A DNA stretch of 64,000 nucleotides from Terriglobia bacterium (GTDB lineage: Bacteria; Acidobacteriota; Terriglobia; Terriglobales; Acidobacteriaceae), in contig JAIQGE010000015.1 in assembly GCA_020072815.1 (NCBI GenBank), positions 43,825 to 107,824 of the forward strand, given 5' to 3'. This document shows, piece after piece, positions 1 to 7,590 of the stretch. Each line of letters starts with the position of its first letter. The stretch's first letter is position 1. Made by a program: the position numbers and the translations under genes. The notes beneath the pieces are model-generated. The model did no database searches and was not told the origin of the DNA. It worked only from the letters and a program-made list of their open reading frames with translations.

Positions 1-62
1 ACCAACTGAATCACGATGGCGACGGCCGCAACAATCACGAAAATGGCAACAACTTTGTCCAC
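1..62 (-). CDS. N-terminal fragment of a membrane-anchored protein (DUF948-like?), cut by the window edge
   Basis: A frame starting at a GTG (62-60) encodes about 20 residues that are almost wholly hydrophobic (VDKVVAIFVIVAAVAIVIQL), so a membrane anchor at the extreme N terminus. It begins 21 bases after the stop codon of the YtxH gene on the same strand and is in its frame. YtxH genes are often followed by a small DUF948-type membrane protein, which would fit, but the rest lies outside the window. A weak AGGG lies about 13 bases before the GTG. The family call is inference; the hydrophobic start is seen directly. Confidence 0.45.
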   Translation of the reverse strand, partial: MDKVVAIFVIVAAVAIVIQL

Positions 63-83
63 GATAAAAGTGAAGTCCCTGTT

Positions 84-392
84 TTAGGAGCCTTTCTTGC
101 CTTCGCCGGCGGTAGCTTCACGATACGCCTGGCGGCTGGCATCAATGGCCCGACTAATCTGCTCTTTTTGCTGGCCGACGACTTCCTTGCCGCGGTCCAC
201 CCACTGGCCCACGGTTTCGCGCGCCTCGCGGCCGCGATTTTTCAGGTACTCGGTGCCTTCCTGCGCGGTGTTCTTGAGGGCCTCGCGGGTCTCGCGTCCG
301 GATCGCGGAGCGTACAGCACGCCCATCAAAGCGCCAAAGCCCAGTCCTGCCACAAACCACAACAGATTGTTGCCGTTATCTCTATCTGACAT
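84..392 (-). CDS. YtxH domain-containing protein
   Basis: 102 residues. An N-terminal hydrophobic segment (about residues 10-27, LLWFVAGLGFGALMGVLYAP) ends in the APRSGRETR signature of the YtxH family. A charged helical tail follows, rich in Lys, Glu, Arg and Gln (about 33-95). YtxH proteins are small membrane-anchored proteins linked to stress or general envelope functions; their biochemical role is not known. The start has a clear GGAGG seven bases upstream. The next gene on the strand appears to be another membrane-anchored small protein, so they probably form a two-gene unit. Confidence 0.85.
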   Translation of the reverse strand: MSDRDNGNNLLWFVAGLGFGALMGVLYAPRSGRETREALKNTAQEGTEYLKNRGREARETVGQWVDRGKEVVGQQKEQISRAIDASRQAYREATAGEGKKGS

Positions 393-519
393 GCAGTAAC
401 CTCCACAAAACTCGATGGTAACACCCGGCGCTGCCCTTATTCAAATGTACGGCGGACGCTGTACCTGAGGCGGAGCTTTCTCAGACGGACGCTTGTGCCC
501 GGCTTGTTGCGCCAGAAAA

Positions 520-2223
520 TCAGGGCTCTCCATAGGTGTCAGAGTAGCTGCCGCTCTTGATCTTGGCCACCACCTTGAATCGCTTCAAGGGCACAGCCAG
601 CAGGGCGCGGGCAAACGTAATGGATTCCACCGTGCGCACGTCAGGGTCCTTGATTTCCTGCAGCAGCTTGGCGGTGGCGGGATGGGAGATCTTGGTTTCA
701 ATCTCAACGAATTGCCGATACGCGTCCGCCGATGGCCACCAGGCTTTTAATGCTTTGTTGGGATCGTCAGGATTGATGTCAATATCCAGCATCTTGCCGG
801 CGACGCTGAGCCCCTCGCCCACCACGTCTTCCGCCCGGTCAACGTCTTCCATCTGTAAATAGAGGTTGGCGGCGGTCGCAAGATGCCGCGCCTGATTGCC
901 CAAGGGCAGGTCTTTGATGGCTTTTCTCAGTTCAGAAAGCGCCGAGCGGGCGGCGGTGGGGTTCTTCTTCATGGTCAAGCGGGCCAGGGCTTCCAGCGTG
1001 GTTGCGCGCGGCGCCGGCCCGTAGGAGCGCGGGCTGCCGATCGTCACCGGCAGCATGCTGGCTTGGGCAATGGCTTGCGTGGGATCAGTCTCCGCAAGTT
1101 GCAGGATCAGGTCTTGGCGACGCTGTATTTCCTGGCGGATCGCCATGTCGGAGGCAGCCTTGCCGCCGGCGTTTTTGTTGGTCACGTTAAAGCTGGTGTT
1201 GCGGCGCGGCGGCTGGCCATCTTTGCCGGGCGACAGCGGCATGACCGAATCAATGCCGTTGGGATACTTGTCCATGGTGATCTTGAGCGTTGCGTTTTCT
1301 TCCAGCAGATGTTGGGCGCCGCTTTCGTCCAATTTGCGCAGCAGAGGGAGCAGCGCAAAGAGCTGAAATTCGTAGATGGAGCTGAAGCTGGCTGAGCCCC
1401 CCGATCCGCCTGCGGTAATGGCGAAAGTATCGTCAGCCTTGCGGGCCTGGCTCAGAATCTCATCAATGGCTTCGCGCGCCAGTTTGGGCGGCATGCTCTC
1501 GCCAAAGCGCGTGACCAATGCGGTGAGATCGCCGCCAAAAGTCACCGTCCGCTTGTTGTGCTCATGGACGCGGTAACTGGCCACGGCGGAGGCAAACAGC
1601 GACTGCTTTTCCGCGTTCATTTCCGGCGGCATGGCATCCAGCAGGGACGTGGCCGCGCCGTAAGGGAACTCGTCCCAGGATGTCACCTGCTGGATGAGGT
1701 GCATGGCTTTGTCGAACTGTTTCTTCTGAACGTAGTTGCCAATGATGACCTGCGACGCCTGTTTGCGGGCGTCGGGTTCGGCTTGCACCAGGCGCTCTTC
1801 CACATCGGACGGGGAGATGGGAAGCAGGACGCGAAAGATCTCAGTTTGCAAGTCGCTCTTGGTTTGGTCGTCATCCTGGATAGCGAGCGATACGGAGAAC
1901 GCGTCCTGCAGCAGCCCGCGGGCCTTGGGTTGATCGGACGCAGCGTAAGCGGCCGCGATCTGCAAGAGCGAATAACAGCGCATCGGCGCATCCAGTCCGC
2001 GGGCCTGGCTTTCCGCCAGCTCCAGTGTCTGATGGGCGAGCAACTGGTCGGGGGTAAGCTTAGGCTTTGCGTCGGCAGAGTCTTTGGCGGCCTTCGTCTT
2101 TGCCGGCGGCTTAGCGGATGGCGCGTCCGGCTTAGGTGCGGAAGTCTTGGGTTCCTGGGCGACGCTCCAATGCAACGTCATAACGACCAAAGTAAGCACC
2201 GTCACTCTGCTGATGTGAAACAT
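520..2223 (-). CDS. Secreted hypothetical protein (repeat-helical)
   Basis: About 567 residues. I chose the ATG at 2223 because it is preceded by GGGGG and begins a typical signal peptide (MFHISRVTVLTLVVMTLHWSVAQ). The frame stays open upstream to 2346, but that stretch is not signal-like. After the signal comes a Lys/Pro/Ala-rich linker (about 25-60), then a long helical region with spaced Ala/Leu pairs resembling degenerate TPR or HEAT-like repeats. No catalytic motif was recognised. Proteins of this build are common as exported hypotheticals in Acidobacteria. It is divergent from the Spy-like gene at 2519. Function unknown. Confidence 0.72.
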   Translation of the reverse strand: MFHISRVTVLTLVVMTLHWSVAQEPKTSAPKPDAPSAKPPAKTKAAKDSADAKPKLTPDQLLAHQTLELAESQARGLDAPMRCYSLLQIAAAYAASDQPKARGLLQDAFSVSLAIQDDDQTKSDLQTEIFRVLLPISPSDVEERLVQAEPDARKQASQVIIGNYVQKKQFDKAMHLIQQVTSWDEFPYGAATSLLDAMPPEMNAEKQSLFASAVASYRVHEHNKRTVTFGGDLTALVTRFGESMPPKLAREAIDEILSQARKADDTFAITAGGSGGSASFSSIYEFQLFALLPLLRKLDESGAQHLLEENATLKITMDKYPNGIDSVMPLSPGKDGQPPRRNTSFNVTNKNAGGKAASDMAIRQEIQRRQDLILQLAETDPTQAIAQASMLPVTIGSPRSYGPAPRATTLEALARLTMKKNPTAARSALSELRKAIKDLPLGNQARHLATAANLYLQMEDVDRAEDVVGEGLSVAGKMLDIDINPDDPNKALKAWWPSADAYRQFVEIETKISHPATAKLLQEIKDPDVRTVESITFARALLAVPLKRFKVVAKIKSGSYSDTYGEP

Positions 2224-2399
2224 GTCATGACCCCCGGTAGACGCGGACGACCGCCATCGATTGTAACCATATTCATAAGGGGTGTTTAGTCCTGAATTCG
2301 GCACTCCGGCGCTGGTTCGGGTTGGCAACGTGGGCCGTTGCGCCAAACATTTACAGGCGCTTTACACCAAACTGTCAGGTTCTTTACGTCGAACGTGCG

Positions 2400-2413
2400 G
2401 GAAACGTGTTTCC
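2400..2413. promoter_or_regulatory. 14-bp perfect palindrome in a divergent intergenic region
   Basis: GGAAACGTGTTTCC is a perfect palindrome in the 295-bp region between the divergent genes at 2223 (-) and 2519 (+). Its position, 106 bases before the Spy-like gene, suits an operator. No regulator is assigned, and a 14-bp palindrome could be chance. Confidence 0.25.
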
Positions 2414-2518
2414 ATGAGTGTACGGAGTGAGCGGTTGATCAAGTTCGCAGCGCAATTTCTTATTGATTGGCATCGGCACTCAAAAATCTTGTTAAAGGTT
2501 TGACGGAGAAGCAAAAAA

Positions 2519-3019
2519 ATGAAAAAGCCCCTTTTGAAAGTACTAGCAGCGGTCGCGGTCGGAGTGCTGGGTCTGGTGGCGTTTGCCCAGATGCCCAAGC
2601 ATCATGATCCGGCGGCGCGCATCCAGCATCACGTGGATTTCCTGACCAAGAAGCTGGCGCTGACCCCGGCGCAACAGCAGCAGGCCACCACCATTTTCAC
2701 CAACCAGGCCAACGCCGGCAAGGCGATGCGCGAACAGATGAAGACCGCGCATGAGAGCCTGAAGGCCGCCGTGCAGAAGAATGACAGCGCGGCGATTGAC
2801 CAGGCCTCCAACACCATCGGCAACACCACGGCGCAGATGATTTCCTCGCGCGCCAAGGCGCGGGCTGCGTTTTTCGCCACGCTCACTCCTGACCAGCAAA
2901 GCAAACTCACGGAAATGGAAAGTCATGGCCGGGGCAAAGGCTGGGGCCATGGACGCGGACGCGGCGGACATGGCGGACCCGGCGGACCCGGCGGACCTCC
3001 TCCGGACGGACAATTCTAA
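2519..3019 (+). CDS. Spy/CpxP-like periplasmic LTxxQ-motif protein with Gly/His-rich tail
   Basis: 166 residues. A signal peptide (about 1-24, ending VAFAQ) is followed by an all-helical region with two LTxxQ-type motifs, LTPAQ near residue 48 and LTPDQ near residue 125. These are the hallmark of the Spy/CpxP family of periplasmic stress sensors and chaperones. The C terminus (about 135-166) is a low-complexity Gly/His/Arg/Pro tail that could bind metal. In enterobacteria such proteins modulate envelope-stress two-component systems, and a histidine kinase/regulator pair lies about 1 kb downstream. The link is inference. The GGAG of AGCGGAGAAG-type leader sequence precedes the ATG, and a strong terminator follows. 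Confidence 0.8.
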   Translation: MKKPLLKVLAAVAVGVLGLVAFAQMPKHHDPAARIQHHVDFLTKKLALTPAQQQQATTIFTNQANAGKAMREQMKTAHESLKAAVQKNDSAAIDQASNTIGNTTAQMISSRAKARAAFFATLTPDQQSKLTEMESHGRGKGWGHGRGRGGHGGPGGPGGPPPDGQF

Positions 3020-3046
3020 GAGCCCAGGTCTCCTTCTGGCTCTCCC

Positions 3047-3098
3047 GCTGAGGACAGGCCCCAAGTCGGCAGCTTGGGCTTGTCCTCAGCATTTTTTT
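3047..3098 (+). terminator. Intrinsic terminator after the LTxxQ gene
   Basis: A 15-bp stem (GCTGAGGACAGGCCC paired with GGGCTTGTCCTCAGC, one G-U pair) with a 14-base loop is followed by A and seven T residues. It starts 27 bases after the stop of the LTxxQ gene and isolates it from the receiver-domain gene. Confidence 0.85.
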
Positions 3099-3273
3099 AT
3101 GGCGATTCCAGAACAGGCCTAAAACCCTGCTAAATCCACAAGATCCAGATTATTCAGGGACTTTCAGAGCACACCCCAAGTGATCTTTACGATAACTTTA
3201 CAATCCGCTTTCCGGTTGTTTACCCTGCGCGAACCAGGCGCCAGCTAAGCTCGAAGGAGAGGTAAGGATTCGT

Positions 3274-3726
3274 ATGTCACTGGCGCCAAACACCATCAAT
3301 GTGGGGAGCTTCAATTCGCTGCCCGAGGCGCCCCCGCGACTGGGCCGGAAGAGCGCGCTGGTGGTGGACGATTCGTCCACCATCCTGCACATGATCTGCA
3401 CTTTGCTGGAACACCATAAAGTGGTGGAAGTGGTGGGCCGGGCGGAGAATGGATTGGAAGCGATCGATGCGGTCGCCAGCCTGAATCCTGAAATCGTGCT
3501 GATCGACGCGGAGCTTCCGGAGATGAGCGGCCTGCGCACGGCGCTGGTGCTTTCCCAGATGTGTCCGGCAACCAAAGTTGTTTTGATGACCATGGACCCC
3601 AGTTCGCAATTTCGCGAAGCCTGCGCCGGGTGCGGCGCGCACGCGGTGATTTACAAACCGCGTTTCCTGAAAGAGCTTTCAGCCGTGCTGCGGAACAATC
3701 CCGCCCCGCACAAGCCGGTGGCGTAG
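3274..3726 (+). CDS. Single-domain response regulator (CheY-like receiver)
   Basis: 150 residues with no output domain. A 25-residue non-conserved lead precedes the receiver fold: acidic pair D32-D33 (LVVDDS), phosphoacceptor D78 (LIDAELPEM), a switch Thr in VVLMTMD, and the conserved Lys in VIYKPRF. All phosphotransfer residues are present. GGAGAGG lies about 15 bases upstream of the ATG. It lies just before a histidine kinase/OmpR regulator pair, separated by 129 bases, so it may be a phosphate sink or partner of that kinase or of an orphan kinase. Three Cys residues (C42, plus two in CAGCG) are unusual and might be redox or metal-responsive. Confidence 0.85.
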   Translation: MSLAPNTINVGSFNSLPEAPPRLGRKSALVVDDSSTILHMICTLLEHHKVVEVVGRAENGLEAIDAVASLNPEIVLIDAELPEMSGLRTALVLSQMCPATKVVLMTMDPSSQFREACAGCGAHAVIYKPRFLKELSAVLRNNPAPHKPVA

Positions 3727-3855
3727 AGGATCACCCGGTGTGCCCGCGTACCAGTTGTACTTTCCGCAGACGCGGTTGCCATCCCCAAGGAAATATAATG
3801 AAGACGGGAACGGGCTTGGCAGCTCAACGCTTGCCTGGAACGGCGCGACCTTAAA

Positions 3856-5937
3856 ATGGTGATGAAGATGAGACCGGCGACGAAAGAGCGAGTTTTCTGG
3901 TGGACGGCCGTGCCCGCCCTGGCCGGAGTGCTGGTGTTTCTCGCCGTCCTGCAATACCACTGGAGCCAGCAGGTCAGCGACGCCTCGCGGGAGCAGATGC
4001 TGTCCAACTTGCAGACCGCGCTGACGGGATTCCGCCTGGACCTGACCCACGAACTGGGCGCGGCGTGCCTGGAGGTGAGATCGGCGGTCCGCGAATCCGC
4101 GAACCAGAACAGCACGCGGTTCGGCGAACGATTCCAACATTGGCAGCAGACCGCGACCCATCCCGCGCTGGTGTCCCAGATATTTCTTTGGCAGAGCATC
4201 CCAGTTCAGAGCAACCCAGGGCAGACCAGCCGTCCAAGTCAAGACAATCAAGGCCGCTTGGTGCGTTTGTTTCCGGTGAGCGAGCACAATGATAAAGATG
4301 CGGTGAGCTGGCCACCCGAATTTCAGCGACTCCAGCAACGTCTGCAGGCGATGTCGCAACCAACCGACCGCCCGGGTAATGGCGGACCGCGTTTTTTCCG
4401 AAACAACAGAGGCCGGGGCCGCGGCGGAGCAGGGCCACGCGGTGGAACTGGACCGCGCGACGGTGCAGGGTCGCGAGCCGGTCGTCCGAACCGTAGCGCC
4501 GGCACTGCGGACGCGTTCCTCCCCTGGTTTGTGGACCAGTCCATCCCCGCGCTGGCGTCTCCTGTGCGGCAGCGCGATGAAGCCGGCGGCGATACCGCTT
4601 CCCCCGCTTCGGTTTCCTGGATCATCATCCAGTTGAATCCCGGCGTGCTGGAAAAAGAAATCTTCCCCGAACTGGCGCAGAAGTACTTTGGCGGCACCGG
4701 CGGCTTGAGCTACCACGTGGCGGTGGTAGACCAAAGCGCGCAGGCGCACGCGCTGTATGCTTCCGTCGCCGGGTTTGGCGGGAGCAGCGATCAAGCTCCC
4801 GACGCCGCGCTGGACCTGTTTGGTCCGCCACTCCGCCGCAACGGACCGGCCGTTGCCGTCGGGCCGCAGGACGTATTTGGCCCGCGCACAGGAACTACGG
4901 CAACCAGCGGACGTCCGCGGCAAGCGCAGAACCCCAACGGCGACCGCCGTGATTCCGGCGGGGAAAGAATGGTCCGCCTGGAGCCAATCCGCTATTCGTC
5001 GGACGACGGCGTGTGGAAAGTTGTGGTGAAGCATCCTAGCGGCTCGGTGGAAGCTGCCGTGAGCGGATTGCGCCGTCACAATCTGGCGGTGAGCTTTGGC
5101 GTTCTGGTGTTGCTGGCCGTGACCATGGGATTGGTGGTGGCTGCCAGCCAGCGCGCGCGGCGGCTGGCCATGCTGCAGATGGATTTTGTGGCCGGCGTGT
5201 CGCACGAGCTGCGCACGCCGCTGGCGGTGATTTCTTCCGCAGCGGAAAACATCGCGCACGGCGTGGTCGCCGACAAGCAACAACTGGCGCGCTACGGCGC
5301 GTCCATCGTGAAGCAAGCGCGCCAGCTCGCGCAACTGGTGGACCAGGTGCTGGTGTTCGCCGCCACCCAGCAAAAGCCGCAACGCTACCCGTTGCGTGCC
5401 GTGAACGTGAGTGAAGTGCTTTCCGCCGCGCTGGAAAATACGGCGAGCGTGGTCACTGCCGCGGGAGTTTCCGTGGAGCGCAATCTTGAGCCGGGATTGC
5501 CGCCGGTGAGCGCTGATTTCGCCGCGCTCTCGCAGTGCCTGCAAAACCTGATTACCAACGCCGTGAAATATGGCGGTGACGGACGCTGGGTGGGCATCCG
5601 TGCGGCAGCGCGCAAAGAAGGCGACGCCGTCCGCGAAGTGGAGATCACCGTTCAGGATCACGGCATGGGGATGAGCCAGGAAGAGTTGAAGCATATCTTT
5701 GAGCCTTTTTATCGCAGTCCGTCGGTCGCGGGATCCAGTATCCACGGCACCGGCCTGGGCCTGCCCCTGGCCAAGACGGTGATTGAAGCCATGCGCGGCA
5801 CCCTTGCGGTGGAGAGCGAACCAGGCAAGGGAAGCGCTTTCACCATCCGCCTGGCGGTGGCCGACGGCCTGCGCGAATCACACGACGAACGCGCCGCCAA
5901 GAAAATCTCCGGACAGACCGCGGGTGAAACGCCATGA
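3856..5937 (+). CDS. Membrane sensor histidine kinase
   Basis: 693 residues. TM1 at about 13-33 and TM2 at about 411-432 bracket a large periplasmic sensor region. The cytoplasmic part has a HisKA dimerisation domain with H450 in GVSHELRTPL, then an HATPase_c domain: N box NLITNAVKYGG, G1 DHGMGMS, F box FEPFYR and G2 GTGLGLPLAK. The family autophosphorylates this His and passes phosphate to the cognate regulator, here the OmpR-type protein whose start overlaps this stop. The periplasmic region has an odd low-complexity Gly/Arg/Pro-rich insert at about 170-215. Several in-frame starts lie together (ATG GTG ATG AAG ATG) and none has a strong Shine-Dalgarno, so the exact start is uncertain by a few codons. 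Confidence 0.93.
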   Translation: MVMKMRPATKERVFWWTAVPALAGVLVFLAVLQYHWSQQVSDASREQMLSNLQTALTGFRLDLTHELGAACLEVRSAVRESANQNSTRFGERFQHWQQTATHPALVSQIFLWQSIPVQSNPGQTSRPSQDNQGRLVRLFPVSEHNDKDAVSWPPEFQRLQQRLQAMSQPTDRPGNGGPRFFRNNRGRGRGGAGPRGGTGPRDGAGSRAGRPNRSAGTADAFLPWFVDQSIPALASPVRQRDEAGGDTASPASVSWIIIQLNPGVLEKEIFPELAQKYFGGTGGLSYHVAVVDQSAQAHALYASVAGFGGSSDQAPDAALDLFGPPLRRNGPAVAVGPQDVFGPRTGTTATSGRPRQAQNPNGDRRDSGGERMVRLEPIRYSSDDGVWKVVVKHPSGSVEAAVSGLRRHNLAVSFGVLVLLAVTMGLVVAASQRARRLAMLQMDFVAGVSHELRTPLAVISSAAENIAHGVVADKQQLARYGASIVKQARQLAQLVDQVLVFAATQQKPQRYPLRAVNVSEVLSAALENTASVVTAAGVSVERNLEPGLPPVSADFAALSQCLQNLITNAVKYGGDGRWVGIRAAARKEGDAVREVEITVQDHGMGMSQEELKHIFEPFYRSPSVAGSSIHGTGLGLPLAKTVIEAMRGTLAVESEPGKGSAFTIRLAVADGLRESHDERAAKKISGQTAGETP

Positions 5938-6620
5938 GCAACCGCATCCTGGTCATTGAAGACGAAGAAGACTTGCGCATGACGCTCAACGACCGTCTCA
6001 AGGCCGAAGGCTACGCGCCGGAGTTCGCTGCTGATGGCGACGAAGGCCTGCGCAAAGCCATCCAGGGCAAATACGATCTGATTCTTCTGGACGTGATGCT
6101 CCCCGGCAAAAACGGCCTGGACGTTTGCCGCGACATCCGCAAAGCCGGGCTCACCGTTCCCATCATCATGCTCACCGCGCGCGGCCAGTTGCTGGACAAA
6201 GTGCTGGGCCTGAAGATCGGGGCCGACGACTATCTCACCAAGCCGTTTGAGATGCTGGAACTGCTGGCCCGCATTGAAGTCCAGGTCCGCCGCAGCGAGG
6301 GGCAAGACCAGGAGCCGGACGGCATCCAGCAAATTGGACCGATCCAGGTGGACCTGCGCGGCACCACCGTCTCCCGCGACGGCAAAGTTGTCCCGCTTTC
6401 CGCCCGCGAATTCCGCCTGCTCCGCTACTTCGTGCTGCACCGCGGAACGACTCTCTCCCGCGAAGTGCTGCTGAAGGAAGTCTGGGGCTACAACGAAGAC
6501 ACCTTTACCCGGACGGTTGACGTCCACGTGGGCAGCCTGCGCCAGAAACTGGAAGCCGACCCCAAGAAACCGGCGCTGATCCTGACCGTTCCCGGCCTGG
6601 GTTACAAATTTGCGGCGTAA
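5934..6620 (+). CDS. OmpR/PhoB-family response regulator
   Basis: 228 residues. The N-terminal receiver has E9/D10, phosphoacceptor D53 (LLDVMLPG), MLTAR and the conserved Lys in DDYLTKPFEM. The C-terminal OmpR-type winged helix (about 130-228) has ARE-RLL, SREVLLKEVWGY, TRTVDVHVGSLRQKL and the terminal GLGYKF. It starts inside the last codons of the upstream histidine kinase (ATGA overlap), so the two are translationally coupled and almost certainly a cognate pair. Targets are unknown; the nearby LTxxQ protein suggests envelope stress, but only by position. Confidence 0.95.
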   Translation: MSNRILVIEDEEDLRMTLNDRLKAEGYAPEFAADGDEGLRKAIQGKYDLILLDVMLPGKNGLDVCRDIRKAGLTVPIIMLTARGQLLDKVLGLKIGADDYLTKPFEMLELLARIEVQVRRSEGQDQEPDGIQQIGPIQVDLRGTTVSRDGKVVPLSAREFRLLRYFVLHRGTTLSREVLLKEVWGYNEDTFTRTVDVHVGSLRQKLEADPKKPALILTVPGLGYKFAA

Positions 6621-6983
6621 GACCTTGCCGCTGATGACGGACCAAAACCTCACCACTGATGACGCTGATTACACTGATCATCACTGATCAGAACCGGGCA
6701 AAGGCCAAGGGCAAAGGGCCATATACAGCGGCCAACTACCAAGAACCAAATACCAAATACCACAAGCCGAAAGCCAACCCGGCGATCCTCTGATGCCGCG
6801 TCATGTCTTTCTTGACCTGTCTTCAATCAGCGTTCATCGGTGACATCAGCGTCATCAGCGGTAAGTTTTTCCGGTCTTCACGTAAATTCCCATATTCACC
6901 CGTGTAAAAATCCGGTAAAGCCTATGGACTTCACCCCTGGCAACGGATTACAAAGCTCAGCGGAGCACAAAAAGGGTACCGGC
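6621..6983. other. Intergenic spacer with repeated intergenic motifs, no gene seen
   Basis: 363 bases lie between the response regulator and a small protein. The first 240 are built of short imperfect repeats such as CTGATGACGCTGATT and CCAAATACCAAATACC, with a purine-rich AAGGCCAAGGGCAAAGGG stretch. The last part carries the leader of the small gene. I see no convincing promoter or RNA gene. Confidence 0.5.
6653..6861. repeat. Inverted-repeat pair bracketing an intergenic segment
   Basis: CCACTGATGACGCTGAT at 6653-6669 is the near-perfect reverse complement of ATCAGCGTCATCAGCGG at 6845-6861 (16 of 17 match). Further degenerate copies of CTGAT/ATCAG words lie inside each arm. This resembles a dispersed intergenic repeat. 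A large stem-loop in transcripts from the kinase/regulator operon is possible. Confidence 0.5.
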
Positions 6984-7232
6984 ATGATCCAGGATTTATG
7001 TCCCCGCGGCGCTGAACTCGTGGAAGCAGCCTCCCGCGCTGATCGTACTTTTAAGGCCAGCATTATCCAGTTTTTTTCCAATGCCAAAAAAGACGAAGAA
7101 GAGATGCGGCAGTTGGAGTCGCTGGGCGAGCTGCAGCGGGACGCCGATGAGGCATTCCATCGCCACCAGAGATTGTGTACGGCCTGCGCGCACATGCACG
7201 AAGCGGCGGTGCGCGAGCCTGCGGGAGATTGA
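6984..7232 (+). CDS. Small hypothetical protein
   Basis: 82 residues from the ATG at 6984, which has AAAGGG eight bases upstream. The frame is open further upstream, but that part is built of intergenic repeat sequence. The protein is soluble, with helical charged stretches (KKDEEEMRQLESLGELQRDADEAFHR) and a C-terminal Cys/His cluster (RLCTACAHMH) that might bind a metal. No family was recognised. A terminator follows 64 bases after the stop, which supports a real single-gene unit. Confidence 0.55.
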   Translation: MIQDLCPRGAELVEAASRADRTFKASIIQFFSNAKKDEEEMRQLESLGELQRDADEAFHRHQRLCTACAHMHEAAVREPAGD

Positions 7233-7590
7233 TTTCGGCTTTATCCTTAGTTCCTGAGTTTCCTCCATCACTTACAAACGTGAGCCATGCTGAAAGTGGG
7301 CGTCCCCGGGCGCCCATTTTTTTTGGGGGCCTTCGAATGTGCTGCGACGTACCTCTCGATTTGCTGTGTCTTGCGAAACCCGTGTGACGGCCCCCGCTAT
7401 CGGGAAGTGTTTCTTCCTTTGCGACCTCCGCGTCCTCTGCTGTGAAATGCCGGGTTCGGTTTTCACCTAAACCCCCAAAACCCGCCAATCGCCACCCGGA
7501 TTGCCCTGATCACAGCGACTGTGTGGGACAGTTTCCCGACAGACATTTAGAATAAAGACCAGCGGGAACCTTCGGGTCTCGACTTAGACA
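7233..7590. other. Intergenic region before metH, no recognised riboswitch
   Basis: 358 bases holding a terminator (7297-7324) and then about 265 bases of leader for metH. I looked for a cobalamin or SAM riboswitch because metH is often controlled that way, but saw neither a recognisable B12 box nor a SAM-I core. The sequence just before the ATG lacks a good Shine-Dalgarno. Confidence 0.45.
7297..7324 (+). terminator. Intrinsic terminator
   Basis: A 6-bp stem TGGGCG/CGCCCA around an 8-base loop is followed directly by eight T residues. It follows the small gene at 6984 and separates it from metH. Confidence 0.75.

Noticed and set aside
3679..5745. A 688-codon open frame antisense to the histidine kinase
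   Set aside because: It lies fully opposite a well-supported kinase gene, is rich in Arg, His, Gly and Ala with no recognisable domain, and is explained by high third-position GC.
7325..7590. Cobalamin or SAM riboswitch upstream of metH
   Set aside because: I looked for a B12 box or a SAM-I core and found neither. A covariance-model search would settle it; a hit above threshold would overturn this.
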